The notes: generated by a model not told the origin, from the sequence alone. 19,163 nucleotides of DNA from Candidatus Omnitrophota bacterium (GCA_028717045.1 JAQUON010000013.1:1-19163); one strand, 5' to 3'; counted from the stretch's first letter, positions 1 to 7,543 are shown. Program-made: numbers and translations.

Positions 1-477
1 TGGGACAATATTTATAGGGAAATTTCCAAGAAATATGGTACAATGGATGAGAATAAAAGAAAATACCTGATAATCCGCTCGCTCATTGATATGCAGGTAA
101 CCGATTTGATTGATACTTCACTTAAGAAGCTGCAAGTCCTGAAACCGGCAAACCATATGGAAGTAAAAAGGTTACGGGAGAAGATAATCACCTTCAGCCG
201 CACAGTGGAGGAGCAAAGGGTGCCTTTAAGGAAATTTCTGATTTCCAAATTATACCAACACTACCGAGTGGTAAGGATGAGCGAAAAGGCAAAACATTTT
301 ATTGGGGAGTTGTTCGATGTGTATATATCGAAACCAAAGGCTTTACCGTTTGCCGTCCAGAAGAGGATCGCTATCGACGGAAAAAAGAGGGCGGTCTGCG
401 ATTATATCGCCGGCATGACAGACAGGTACGCATTAGATGAATATAAGAAATTATTTGACCCCTACGAGAAGGTATAA
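1..477 (+). CDS. dgt: dGTPase-like HD-domain triphosphohydrolase, C-terminal fragment (5' end outside window)
   Basis: The reading frame is open from base 1 and ends at TAA 475-477, so the gene begins upstream of the window and about 158 residues are visible. The visible part resembles the helical C-terminal region of deoxyguanosinetriphosphate triphosphohydrolase-like proteins: an IIRSLIDMQVTDLI segment and, near the end, VCDYIAGMTDRYALDEY, which is the typical closing block of this family. These enzymes hydrolyse dNTPs to deoxynucleosides and triphosphate. The catalytic HD motif lies in the missing N-terminal part, so activity cannot be judged here. An internal ATG at 43 is not a likely start, because the family match continues upstream of it in frame. 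The last 41 bases overlap the start of the HD-GYP gene. A paralogous HD hydrolase of the same family remains possible. Confidence 0.8.
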   Translation, partial: WDNIYREISKKYGTMDENKRKYLIIRSLIDMQVTDLIDTSLKKLQVLKPANHMEVKRLREKIITFSRTVEEQRVPLRKFLISKLYQHYRVVRMSEKAKHFIGELFDVYISKPKALPFAVQKRIAIDGKKRAVCDYIAGMTDRYALDEYKKLFDPYEKV

Positions 478-1498
478 AAGGCTAATTTCGGCGATTCACA
501 GCGTGTATCGGCTGGTGAATTCGACGTTCGAATTGAAAGACCTTGTGATCCGCCTGGCAAGGCTGGTGTGCCAGATCCTTGACGCCAGGTACTGCGTGAT
601 CGTCATTCTTGACCCTACCAAGAAATTTTCAAGCTTCCGGTGTATCGTAAGCGGCAGGACCAAGAAAATCATCGATAAAAAACAGAAAATCACAAACGGG
701 CTGGAGAAAAAAATCATAGACAAGCTCGTTACGGTCCGCAATCATCACCTGTTAGGGCTCCCCCTTATTTCCGAGGACGTCATGGGCTTAATTATCGCAA
801 AGAGGGGGACGCATCAGGCCGCATTTGACAACTATGACCAGGATATATTAACCGCCATGCTTGAACAGGTCATGATCGGGATCAAGAATATGCAGTTATA
901 CGTAGAGCAGCAAAAGATAGTGCTAGGCAGCCTGAAATCGCTGGTTTCGCTCCTTGATAAGCGCGTGCCCCAGGAATATACGCATTCGTCGTATTTCAGC
1001 AAGCTGGTGACCATGATATCGCACCAGATGAATATTGACCAAAAACAGGCTGAAAGCATCGAATACGCCAGCCTCCTCCATGATGCAGGAAAGGTCGATA
1101 TCCCGCTTGAGATACTCACCAAGACGTCAAAACTCACCCCCCAGGAATTCCGTATTATTAAAACGCACCCGATAAAGGGTGTCCAGATTTTGCGTCCCCT
1201 GCAGGTTTTAAAACCGGCGATACCCATCATTATGCACCATCACGAAAAGTTCGACGGTACCGGGTACCCGTCGAAACTGAAAAAAGGCCAGATTCCCCTC
1301 GGTGCCAGGATAATGGCGGTTGCCGATGCTTTTGAGGCGATGGTATACGGCAGGCCGTACCGGGAAAGGATGAACATCGATAAGGCGATCAATGAAATAC
1401 GCAAGAAAAGCGGCACCCAGTTCGACCCCCGTGTAGTTGAAGCGTTCATGAAAATTTCTAAAAAGGTCGCAAAAAAATACTTGCAACTCAGGAAATAG
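437..1498 (+). CDS. GAF plus HD-GYP domain phosphodiesterase (probable c-di-GMP hydrolase)
   Basis: The 353-residue protein has a GAF-like sensor region (about residues 20-155) followed by an HD-GYP domain (about 165-350). The HD-GYP signature is complete: H183, HDAGK with H215/D216, KTHP with H244, HHHEKFDGTGYP at 267-278 and D297 in AVADAF. Family members with these residues linearise c-di-GMP. No receiver domain or membrane segment is seen, so it is probably cytosolic and controlled by a small ligand or redox signal at the GAF domain. The ATG at 437 overlaps the dGTPase end by 41 bases, which suggests translational coupling; a TTG at 455 is an alternative start that would still leave the GAF region intact. 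The signalling output is unknown. I call the domains with high confidence, the substrate by family. Confidence 0.88.
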   Translation: MNIRNYLTPTRRYKRLISAIHSVYRLVNSTFELKDLVIRLARLVCQILDARYCVIVILDPTKKFSSFRCIVSGRTKKIIDKKQKITNGLEKKIIDKLVTVRNHHLLGLPLISEDVMGLIIAKRGTHQAAFDNYDQDILTAMLEQVMIGIKNMQLYVEQQKIVLGSLKSLVSLLDKRVPQEYTHSSYFSKLVTMISHQMNIDQKQAESIEYASLLHDAGKVDIPLEILTKTSKLTPQEFRIIKTHPIKGVQILRPLQVLKPAIPIIMHHHEKFDGTGYPSKLKKGQIPLGARIMAVADAFEAMVYGRPYRERMNIDKAINEIRKKSGTQFDPRVVEAFMKISKKVAKKYLQLRK

Positions 1499-1510
1499 GC
1501 AGTATATAAT
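1481..1510 (+). promoter_or_regulatory. Possible sigma70-like promoter for the SPOR gene
   Basis: TTGCAA (1481-1486) and a perfect TATAAT (1505-1510) are separated by 18 bases. The -35 half matches consensus at only four of six positions. Transcription would start around 1517, almost on the ATG at 1520, which has no clear Shine-Dalgarno sequence, so any transcript from here would be nearly leaderless. It overlaps the 3' end of the HD-GYP gene and could be a chance match. Confidence 0.3.
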
Positions 1511-1519
1511 ACGCAGAAT

Positions 1520-2071
1520 ATGAACAAGTCTAATAATTCGCAACTCGAATTGTTTTCAGGCACCGGGGATCCCGCAGCGGGGGTTAAGAGGCAGGAACAA
1601 AACCGTGCCTTGCTTTTATTAAGAGACCACGAAAAATTAATACTCATTATCATCGGATTTTTAACAACCGCGACACTGGCGTATTGCATCGGAATTGAAA
1701 GAGGCAAGAAGACGGCCCGGGTATACCAGGCCACATTCATTGACGTGGCATCTAAGCCTGAAGATACGCGGCTCGCTAAAGAAGAGGTGGTCGCCGTTTC
1801 ATCTGTGAAACAGGGTCTCGTAAACGACCCTGTGCTAAAAACAAACCCTACCCTAGATACATACACGATACAGGTAGCTACGTTTCAAACAAAAAAACAC
1901 GCACACAAGGCAGCGGTATCATTAAAGAGCAGGGGCCATTCACCGATAATCTTATCCAGGGGAAAATACAGCATCGTATGCGTAGGCAATTTTCAAAACA
2001 AAGAAAAAGCACGGTCGCTTTTAAGCGAGCTTAAAAAAACATACCGCGACTGTTACATCAGGAGGTTATAA
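1520..2071 (+). CDS. Single-pass membrane protein with C-terminal SPOR domain
   Basis: The 183-residue protein has a polar N-terminal tail, one strongly hydrophobic segment at about residues 40-58, a linker, and a C-terminal SPOR-like region at about 114-183 (YTIQVATFQTKKHAHKAAVSL onward, ending SIVCVGNFQNKEKARSLLSEL). SPOR domains bind glycan strands denuded of stem peptides at the septum in other bacteria, so the likely topology is N-in with SPOR in the periplasm and a role in division or wall remodelling. This role is inferred from the domain only. It sits 21 bases after the HD-GYP gene. The start lacks a good ribosome binding site; an AGGAGG inside the 3' end at 2060-2065 serves the next gene. 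Confidence 0.82.
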   Translation: MNKSNNSQLELFSGTGDPAAGVKRQEQNRALLLLRDHEKLILIIIGFLTTATLAYCIGIERGKKTARVYQATFIDVASKPEDTRLAKEEVVAVSSVKQGLVNDPVLKTNPTLDTYTIQVATFQTKKHAHKAAVSLKSRGHSPIILSRGKYSIVCVGNFQNKEKARSLLSELKKTYRDCYIRRL

Positions 2072-2076
2072 AACAC

Positions 2077-2376
2077 ATGTCAATACACCCATCTTTGAGT
2101 GCGGCGGACAAGTCAAAAAAGCAGAGGTCGGTATTAAAGCGCATTGAGCGCCTTAAAATGATGAGCGAAAAGAACGAGTGGTCTGAAAAAGACGACGTCT
2201 ACGGCCTTCCGAAGATAAAAACAGTGCGCATCAAGATTAAAAAGGAAAAGGCGGAGAAAACCGAAACTACCGCTGCTGCTGAGGGTGCCGCTACTTCCAC
2301 ACCTGCCGCCAAAGAGCAGGCTCCCGCTAAAGGAAAAGAACAGGCGGGCGCAAAAAGCCAGGAAAAAGGTAAATAA
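2077..2376 (+). CDS. Small basic protein of the Chlamydiae/Verrucomicrobia type with an Ala/Lys/Glu-rich tail
   Basis: The first 60 residues fit a small basic protein family that I recognise from Chlamydiae, Verrucomicrobia and relatives: MSIHPSL at the start, then RSVLKRIERL, a W at residue 35 and the GLPKIKT block at about 43-49. Members are usually about 50-65 residues and are suspected to associate with RNA or ribosomes, but no function is firmly known to me. This copy is 99 residues because of a low-complexity tail (about 57-99) rich in Ala, Lys, Glu and Gln, probably disordered. AGGAGG at 2060-2065, inside the end of the SPOR gene, lies 11 bases before the ATG, a longer spacing than usual. 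The gene is one of the better phylogenetic clues in the window. Confidence 0.8.
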   Translation: MSIHPSLSAADKSKKQRSVLKRIERLKMMSEKNEWSEKDDVYGLPKIKTVRIKIKKEKAEKTETTAAAEGAATSTPAAKEQAPAKGKEQAGAKSQEKGK

Positions 2377-2382
2377 CCCCGT

Positions 2383-3168
2383 ATGTCACTTAAGTCCTTT
2401 GCCGTTACTGTTGCGTTCATTCTTCTCTGTGGCTTTGGTATATGTGCTGCCGAGGATTTTGTTCCGTTCAGAGGGGTTGTAATTTCCGACGGAATACACA
2501 TCCGCTCCGATTCAACGGTTACCGCTCCTGTTATCTGTGATGTGGGCAAGGGAGATTCGCTTGAGGTACTCGCACAGCTGTATGAATGGTATAGGGTTAA
2601 GCTGCCTCGCATGGCTCCTTCATTTGTCCGTAAAGACCTCGTGGCAAAAGAAGCGGGCTCTACGGCAAAAATAATCAAAGAGAGGGTAAATGTCCGGTTA
2701 GAGCCTAACGAGTCTTCCCCTATAATTGGACGGGCAGTAAAGGGGGAAGAAATCAATATAGTGGCAGATGCGCAAGGCTGGTATAAGATCGAACCGGTCG
2801 CTAAATCCTCAGGCTGGATACATAGGCGGTTCGTGCAAAAAGCTGTTCAACCGGCACCCGCAGAGCCGGCGCCGCTGACGCAACGCGAGACGAAAGAAAC
2901 GCAAAAGGAATCTTCCGGCACTCCCGAAAAGCTTGATGGGCGCAGCTTTTCTGTCGAGGGCATAGTAAGGCCGCAAGGAATATTTTTTAACAGAAAGGCG
3001 ACGCACAAAATCGTTGATAGTTCAGGGAACGAATATCTTTTGCGCTGCAATAAGCAAACCCTAAACCAGTTCAATAATTATCGTGTCAGATTATCCGGGA
3101 TATTGCGCACGTTGCCCGGCTACACGCACCCTCTCATCGAAGTAAAGAAAATAGAATATCTGGAATGA
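2383..3168 (+). CDS. Secreted protein with two bacterial SH3 domains and a small C-terminal beta domain
   Basis: The 261-residue product begins with a signal peptide (hydrophobic core about residues 6-21, likely cleavage near CAAED). Two SH3b-type repeats follow: about 28-87 (GIHIRSD... GDSLEVLAQLYEWYRVKLP) and about 95-153 (ERVNVRLEPNESSPIIGRA... INIVADAQGWYKIEP... GWIHRRFV). A Pro/Glu/Thr-rich linker (about 155-185) leads to a compact domain at 187-261 of alternating strands, possibly OB-like, which I cannot assign to a family. SH3b domains in exported proteins usually bind peptidoglycan or peptides, so a periplasmic envelope role is likely. The gene starts 6 bases after the small basic protein gene and its TGA overlaps the next ATG (ATGA at 3165-3168). 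The exact role is unknown. Confidence 0.8.
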   Translation: MSLKSFAVTVAFILLCGFGICAAEDFVPFRGVVISDGIHIRSDSTVTAPVICDVGKGDSLEVLAQLYEWYRVKLPRMAPSFVRKDLVAKEAGSTAKIIKERVNVRLEPNESSPIIGRAVKGEEINIVADAQGWYKIEPVAKSSGWIHRRFVQKAVQPAPAEPAPLTQRETKETQKESSGTPEKLDGRSFSVEGIVRPQGIFFNRKATHKIVDSSGNEYLLRCNKQTLNQFNNYRVRLSGILRTLPGYTHPLIEVKKIEYLE

Positions 3169-3782
3169 ACATCCCCTATTTTATCGTATTATTCGGCCTT
3201 CTTATGATTGCGATGAGCGTGCACGAGTTTGCGCACGGATGGGTCGCGTACCGATTAGGAGACACTACTGCTAAATACCTCGGTAGGCTTACCCTCAACC
3301 CGCTTGCGCACATCGATCCGGTAGGGACCGTGCTCCTGCCGCTTATGCTGCTCATTGCAACCAATGGCCAGTTTGTGTTCGGAGCGGCAAAGCCGGTGCC
3401 TATCAATTACCTTGCCTTACGTAACCCGAAACGGGATATGGTACTCATCGGTTTAAGCGGCCCGTTATCCAATCTACTTTTTGCAGTTGCCTCTTCGCTC
3501 CTCCTTAGGTTTTTTCCTTCCCATAGCGGGATAGGCCTCATCCTGTATAACCTTATTTTCATCAATGTAGTGCTGGGAATATTCAACCTTGTGCCCATAC
3601 CTCCGCTTGATGGCTCAAGGATCCTTGCCGGTATCCTGCCCCGCGACCTTTCTGAACTCTATTCGCGCTTAGAGCCATACGGCTTCTTTATTATCATTAT
3701 TCTCCTTTGGCTGGGCGTATTTGATGTGTTTGTCTGGCCTATAATCAGGCTTATTGCCTCATTGCTGGCAAATCCTTTTTAG
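3165..3782 (+). CDS. M50-family (site-2 protease clan) membrane zinc metalloprotease
   Basis: The 205-residue protein is mostly hydrophobic, with several membrane segments. The zinc-binding HEFAH motif is at residues 20-24. The other family marks are present: NPLAHIDPVG at 46-54, SGPLSN at 98-103 and NLVPIPPLDGSR at 141-152, where D149 is the expected third metal ligand. There is no PDZ domain, so it belongs to the short, YwhC-like group of site-2 proteases rather than the RseP type. Its substrate cannot be deduced; such proteins cleave transmembrane segments. It is coupled to the SH3 gene by a four-base ATGA overlap and is followed after 4 bases by aroB. All catalytic residues look intact. 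Confidence 0.92.
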   Translation: MNIPYFIVLFGLLMIAMSVHEFAHGWVAYRLGDTTAKYLGRLTLNPLAHIDPVGTVLLPLMLLIATNGQFVFGAAKPVPINYLALRNPKRDMVLIGLSGPLSNLLFAVASSLLLRFFPSHSGIGLILYNLIFINVVLGIFNLVPIPPLDGSRILAGILPRDLSELYSRLEPYGFFIIIILLWLGVFDVFVWPIIRLIASLLANPF

Positions 3783-3786
3783 AATA

Positions 3787-4878
3787 ATGAACAAACTTAT
3801 TGTCAGGCTAAAGCGCGATTCCTATTCGATCCTTATCGGAAACGGTAACCTAGCCATCTTGGGGCCTCTGCTTGTTAAAACAGGATTAGGCAACCACGCC
3901 TTCATAATTACCATACCTTTTATCAAGAGAAAATACGGGCCGCGCCTTGAAAAATCGTTTAACCAACAAAGCCTGGGCTTTACCTGGTGCTGTGTCCCTG
4001 ACACCGAGTCAAGTAAATCGTTAAAAATTGCTTCTTCAGTAATCAAGAAGCTTGCTGCCGTAGCGTTAAAAAGGCAGGTCTGCATCATCGCATTCGGCGG
4101 AGGGGTTGTCGGAGATCTCGCGGGGTTTATCGCCTCAGTCTATAGGCGAGGTGTACCTTACATACAGGTCCCCACCACTTTTCTCGCGCAGATCGATTCC
4201 AGCATCGGAGGGAAGACCGCCCTTGATTTAGAGGAAGCAAAAAATCTTATAGGGAGTTTCTACCAGCCTAAGTTAGTGGTCACTGATATCTCGCTGCTTC
4301 AAACCCTGCCTTTAGCCCAGGTAAAAAATGGCTTGTCGGAAGCAATAAAATACGGCCTTATCCGGGACAAGGGCTTATTCTCCTACATTGAGAACAATTA
4401 TCGGTTACTGCTTAATAAGAACAAGGAAGCGCTTAGGCGTGTAATTTATCGGTGCGCAGCGATAAAATCGGAGATCGTGGGAAGCGACGAAAAGGAAACA
4501 AAAGGCTTACGAACCATACTCAATTTCGGCCATACCATCGGCCATGCCGTTGAAGCAGCGAGCAGGTATTCGCGCATCAGCCACGGGCAGGCAGTCGCCT
4601 TGGGGATGTCGGCGGCAATTGCGATTAGCCGGGAATTAGGGTATATAGACGATTCTTTGCCAGGACGCATAACCAGCCTGTTTAAGAAGATAGGATTACC
4701 GCAAAAGGCCTCTGGGGTGAGCCTTGATGCGATTATCGCTGCGTATCGCCATGACAAAAAATTCGCCGGCCTGGAGAATAAATTCGTCCTATTGAAAGGG
4801 ATTGGCAAACCGATAATCGTGCGAAACGTTAATCCGTCGGTCGTAAGGCAGGCAATCCGGTCAATACTGAAGCCTTAA
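3787..4878 (+). CDS. aroB: 3-dehydroquinate synthase
   Basis: The enzyme converts DAHP to 3-dehydroquinate, the second step of the shikimate pathway, using NAD and a divalent metal. The 363-residue protein has the NAD-binding GGGVVGD at 104-110, PTTFLAQIDSSIGGKT at 129-144, GLSEAIKYG with ligand E185, NFGHTIGHA with H249, and SHGQAVALGM with H266, so the metal site (Glu, His, His) is complete and the length is normal. I choose ATG 3787 because family similarity begins at MNKLIVRL; an in-frame ATG at 3754 would overlap the protease gene and add eleven unrelated residues. No clear Shine-Dalgarno sequence precedes it. Its TAA overlaps the stop of the convergent gene on the minus strand. Confidence 0.96.
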   Translation: MNKLIVRLKRDSYSILIGNGNLAILGPLLVKTGLGNHAFIITIPFIKRKYGPRLEKSFNQQSLGFTWCCVPDTESSKSLKIASSVIKKLAAVALKRQVCIIAFGGGVVGDLAGFIASVYRRGVPYIQVPTTFLAQIDSSIGGKTALDLEEAKNLIGSFYQPKLVVTDISLLQTLPLAQVKNGLSEAIKYGLIRDKGLFSYIENNYRLLLNKNKEALRRVIYRCAAIKSEIVGSDEKETKGLRTILNFGHTIGHAVEAASRYSRISHGQAVALGMSAAIAISRELGYIDDSLPGRITSLFKKIGLPQKASGVSLDAIIAAYRHDKKFAGLENKFVLLKGIGKPIIVRNVNPSVVRQAIRSILKP

Positions 4879-5372
4879 CGGCGGTTGGTGAGTATAATTT
4901 GGCCTTCCAGGGTGTTTAATTCTACCGAATCCACGGTGATTTTTTCTACCGTTGCGCCATCCACGTTTTCACCCAGTCTCACAATCTGATTATTGACCAG
5001 GGCGTAGTTGTCATTCCCGGAAGAAAATATTCCGTTCAAGACGTATTGTTCTCTGGGCTCAACTTGCGGTATGGTTTCGTTTTCTACAACCACTACCGCA
5101 GGTGCCGGGGAAGGGAGGGCGGGTGCTTGGCCTGCGTCGGGTTTGGCAGGTAAAGGCTGCGTGGTTTCTAATGCAGGTACTACAATCGGGAGCGGGGGGA
5201 AAAGGTAATCAAACCCTTTTTTGGCAATAAACATTCCCACGATCGCAAGCATTATATATACGGCAATCTGCTTATTTTTTGCCTTTTGAGTACTAAAGGA
5301 GGAGCCTGATTGTCCTTTGGGTTGCGCAGGATGCGTGCCTAGTTTTTTTAACGCTTCATAGATAATGCTCAT
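4875..5372 (-). CDS. GspB-like single-pass membrane protein, partner of the upstream ExeA-type ATPase
   Basis: The start MSIIYEALKKL matches the N-terminus often seen in GspB/ExeB-like proteins. One membrane segment lies at about residues 35-50, then a long Pro/Ala-rich linker (about 59-107) and a C-terminal beta-rich region (YVLNGIFSSGNDNYALV... at 110-165) resembling the periplasmic domains of GspB/GspC/PilP-type proteins. The length is 165 residues. I choose ATG 5372 because it overlaps the ATPase stop as ATGA (5372-5369); an earlier ATG at 5414 would add 14 residues lying inside the ATPase gene. In Aeromonas the ExeA-ExeB complex helps place the type II secretin in the wall; a similar role is inferred here, or a role in a type IV pilus-like machine. 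No other secretion gene is in the window. Confidence 0.75.
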   Translation of the reverse strand: MSIIYEALKKLGTHPAQPKGQSGSSFSTQKAKNKQIAVYIMLAIVGMFIAKKGFDYLFPPLPIVVPALETTQPLPAKPDAGQAPALPSPAPAVVVVENETIPQVEPREQYVLNGIFSSGNDNYALVNNQIVRLGENVDGATVEKITVDSVELNTLEGQIILTNRR

Positions 5373-6193
5373 AGGACAGTCGGCTGCAGGGAGGTTTCGA
5401 GTTCCGCAATGCATTTTTTGACAAGGCTGCCGTCAATCACTCTTGCCTCCGCGACGAACCCCGCCAAAAGCGAACGGTCGCAAATAATATTGATCAGGCG
5501 CGGCGTGCCTTTTGAGAAATCGGCAATCAATTCAATCGCATCATCTTTGAACGCAACGGTATCATCGGCCCCGGCAACTTTTAACCGGTGGTTGATGTAC
5601 TCTGCAAGCTCTTTTTTTTCTATGGGCGTTATATGGTAGCGTACCATTATTCTTTGTTGCAGCTGGCGTAATTCATAGAGGCTTAGTTTACGGTTCAATT
5701 CAGGCTGGCCGACCAGTATTATTTGAATAAGCTTATCTTTTTCGGTCTCAAGGTTAGAAAGCAGGCGGACCTGCTCAAGTTGATGGGGTTTTAAATTCTG
5801 GGCCTCGTCAATAATGAGCACCACGTTATTGCCGGCCTTGGCTTCCTCAATCAAGAACCTGTTTAGCTCCCAGATAAAACCCAGCCTGGTTTTATTCTTG
5901 ATTTGCACTCCAAAATCCCTGACAATCGCCTCAAGCAGCTGCAGTTCGGAGAAATTCGGGTTCAATATAAAAGCGGTTTTTACATTTTTTCCCAGCTGGT
6001 CAAGAAAAAACCTGCACAGTGTAGTTTTGCCGGTGCCGATTTCGCCGGTTATGACCATTATCCCTTTGCGTTGGTTCACCCCGTAGAGCAGGTGCGAGAG
6101 CGCTTCTTTATGCTGATGGCTCATAAAGAAGAAGGTAGGATCCGCAGTGACATTGAAAGGCATTTCCTTTAATCCGTAAAATTCACAGTACAT
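5369..6193 (-). CDS. ExeA/GspA-type AAA ATPase
   Basis: The 274-residue protein starts MYCEFYGLKEMPFNVTADP, the hallmark start of ExeA-type ATPases (Y.. fGl.. PF.. t.DP..ff). Walker A is GEIGTGKT at 50-57, Walker B with DEAQ is VVLIIDEAQ at 124-132, and a QPEL segment (163-166) and an arginine-rich region (about 176-185) follow. Only the cytosolic ATPase module is present: Aeromonas ExeA also has a membrane segment and a peptidoglycan-binding domain, which are absent here. It is translationally coupled to the GspB-like protein by a four-base overlap. A TTTACA/TATAAT promoter lies just upstream, and AGAGG precedes the ATG. Related ATPases also occur with pili and some transposons (TniB/TnsC-like), but the neighbour argues for the envelope role. 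Confidence 0.88.
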   Translation of the reverse strand: MYCEFYGLKEMPFNVTADPTFFFMSHQHKEALSHLLYGVNQRKGIMVITGEIGTGKTTLCRFFLDQLGKNVKTAFILNPNFSELQLLEAIVRDFGVQIKNKTRLGFIWELNRFLIEEAKAGNNVVLIIDEAQNLKPHQLEQVRLLSNLETEKDKLIQIILVGQPELNRKLSLYELRQLQQRIMVRYHITPIEKKELAEYINHRLKVAGADDTVAFKDDAIELIADFSKGTPRLINIICDRSLLAGFVAEARVIDGSLVKKCIAELETSLQPTVL

Positions 6194-6213
6194 CGCTGCC
6201 TCTGTTTTCCCCT

Positions 6214-6241
6214 ATTATAGCAGAAAAAAACATTTTGTAAA
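6214..6241 (-). promoter_or_regulatory. Sigma70-like promoter for the ATPase/GspB-like pair
   Basis: On the minus strand TTTACA (6241-6236) and a perfect TATAAT (6219-6214) are 16 bases apart. Transcription would start near 6207, giving a leader of about 14 bases that still contains the AGAGG before the ATG at 6193. The site lies in the 189-base divergent region and does not overlap the guaB promoter. Confidence 0.6.
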
Positions 6242-6276
6242 GTAACAGCTGCATATTTCTTATTTTAAAATAACTG

Positions 6277-6305
6277 TTGACAAAATTATAATAATAGTAT
6301 AAAAT
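6277..6305 (+). promoter_or_regulatory. Sigma70-like promoter for the guaB-guaA operon
   Basis: A perfect TTGACA (6277-6282) and TAAAAT (6300-6305) are separated by exactly 17 bases in an AT-rich stretch. Transcription would begin near 6312 and leave a leader of about 70 bases. I see no convincing riboswitch or attenuator structure in it. AAGGAG at 6372-6377 stands five bases before the guaB ATG. A second TATAAT at 6356-6361 lacks a well-spaced -35 element. Confidence 0.7.
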
Positions 6306-6382
6306 TTCAAATATTCCCTAAAAATCTTGACGCGTTCAATTATAACCTGTTGAAATATAATGATTTAAGATAAGGAGTTACA

Positions 6383-7543
6383 ATGGGAGAGTGGATTGGA
6401 ATGGGCAGGAGAGCCCGCAGATGTTACGGATTTGATGAGATAGCCCTTGTACCGGGTAACCAGACCATAAATCCTGCAGAGGTAGATACCTCTTTTGAGC
6501 TTGGCAAAAGAAAATTCAGAGTGCCGATACTGGCTGCTGCGATGGACGGCGTGGTAGATACGAAGTTTGCAGTAACGATGTCCAAGCTCAACGGCCTTGC
6601 CGTAATCAACCTTGACGGGGTACAGACCCGCTACGATAACCCGGAATCTGTGTTGGCAAAAATCGCATCGGCTTCCCCCCAGGAAGCTACCGAGCTTATC
6701 CAGGAAATTTATACCAAGCCCATCAAGGAAAAACTTATTGCGACAAGAGTCTCGCAGATCAAGCGCAAAGGAGGCATCGCTGCCGTAAGCTGCATTCCGT
6801 CGCATGCAGAGCGTTTCGCAAAAATCGCAGTCGCTGCCGGCGCAGATTACTTTGTGGTACAGTCCACAGTCACTTCCACTAAACATATCGCAAAAGAATA
6901 TAAAAGCCTTGACCTGTACGCCTTCTGTCACAAAATGAAAATTCCCGTTGTCGTAGGTAATTGCGTTACCTACGGGACAACCCTTGACCTCATGTCGACG
7001 GGCGTTGCAGGTCTGCTCATCGGGATAGGCCCGGGCGCTGCCTGTACTACAAGGGGCGTGTTGGGGATCGGGGTGCCCCAGGTAACCGCAACCGTTGATG
7101 CGGCTGCGGCGCGTGATTTTTATTTTAAGAGGACCGGCAAGTATGTCACTATTATTACTGACGGCGGCATGAACAGGGGAGGAGATATCTGTAAGGCATT
7201 TGCCAGCGGAGCCGATGCGGTAATGATAGGTTCCAGCTTTGCCAGGGCTAAGGAAGCCCCTGGCGGCGGCTACCATTGGGGCATGGCAACTTCAAATGTC
7301 AATTTGCCCAGAGGCACGCGTATTTATGTCGGGACTACCGGAAGCCTGAAAGAAATCCTTTTGGGCCCTGCCAGGGTTGATGACGGCTCGCAAAATTTGA
7401 TGGGTGCGTTAAAAACCTCCATGGGTTCTTTGGGGGCCGCAAATATAAAAGAGATGCACGACGTAGAGATTATCATTGCCCCTTCGATACAGACCGAGGG
7501 TAAAATCTTTCAGGTCGGTCAGAGAGTGGGGATGGGCAAATGA
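6383..7543 (+). CDS. guaB: IMP dehydrogenase of the GuaB3 type, without CBS domains
   Basis: The enzyme should oxidise IMP to XMP with NAD, the first committed step to GMP. The catalytic loop GIGPGAACTTRGVLGIG has the nucleophilic Cys at residue 221, and the phosphate/IMP-binding DGGM is at 260-263. The N-terminus (ARRCYGFDEIALVPGNQT, then AAAMDGVVD) fits the GuaB3/IMPDH-related family known from Actinobacteria and Cyanobacteria more than classical GuaB. At 386 residues it is about 100 shorter than GuaB because the Bateman (CBS pair) module is missing; a short helical stretch at about 90-130 stands in its place. Start: AAGGAG at 6372-6377, ATG at 6383. It overlaps guaA by four bases, which supports a true IMPDH role. 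GMP reductase is unlikely, given the loop and the context. Confidence 0.88.
   Translation: MGEWIGMGRRARRCYGFDEIALVPGNQTINPAEVDTSFELGKRKFRVPILAAAMDGVVDTKFAVTMSKLNGLAVINLDGVQTRYDNPESVLAKIASASPQEATELIQEIYTKPIKEKLIATRVSQIKRKGGIAAVSCIPSHAERFAKIAVAAGADYFVVQSTVTSTKHIAKEYKSLDLYAFCHKMKIPVVVGNCVTYGTTLDLMSTGVAGLLIGIGPGAACTTRGVLGIGVPQVTATVDAAAARDFYFKRTGKYVTIITDGGMNRGGDICKAFASGADAVMIGSSFARAKEAPGGGYHWGMATSNVNLPRGTRIYVGTTGSLKEILLGPARVDDGSQNLMGALKTSMGSLGAANIKEMHDVEIIIAPSIQTEGKIFQVGQRVGMGK

Noticed and set aside
1240..2756. Open frames of 208 and 185 codons on the minus strand (1240-1866, 2199-2756)
   Set aside because: They are antisense to the HD-GYP, SPOR, small basic and SH3 genes. Their translations resemble no family and the sense genes are well supported.
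3754..3786. Longer aroB start at ATG 3754
   Set aside because: It would overlap the M50 protease gene and add residues without family similarity; ATG 3787 gives the normal N-terminus.
5373..5414. Longer start of the GspB-like gene at 5414
   Set aside because: The extra residues only translate the end of the ATPase gene in another frame; ATG 5372 gives a four-base ATGA overlap and the typical MSIIYEALKK start.
6327..6361. Second guaB promoter from TTGACG (6327) and TATAAT (6356)
   Set aside because: The spacer would be 23 bases, too long for a sigma70-type promoter.
6306..6382. Riboswitch in the guaB leader
   Set aside because: The leader is about 70 bases and AT-rich. I found only a weak five-base inverted repeat and no known purine or other riboswitch core.
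6365..7276. A 303-codon open frame on the minus strand
   Set aside because: It lies antisense to guaB, whose family match is unambiguous. The translation is rich in Cys, His and Arg without domain similarity.
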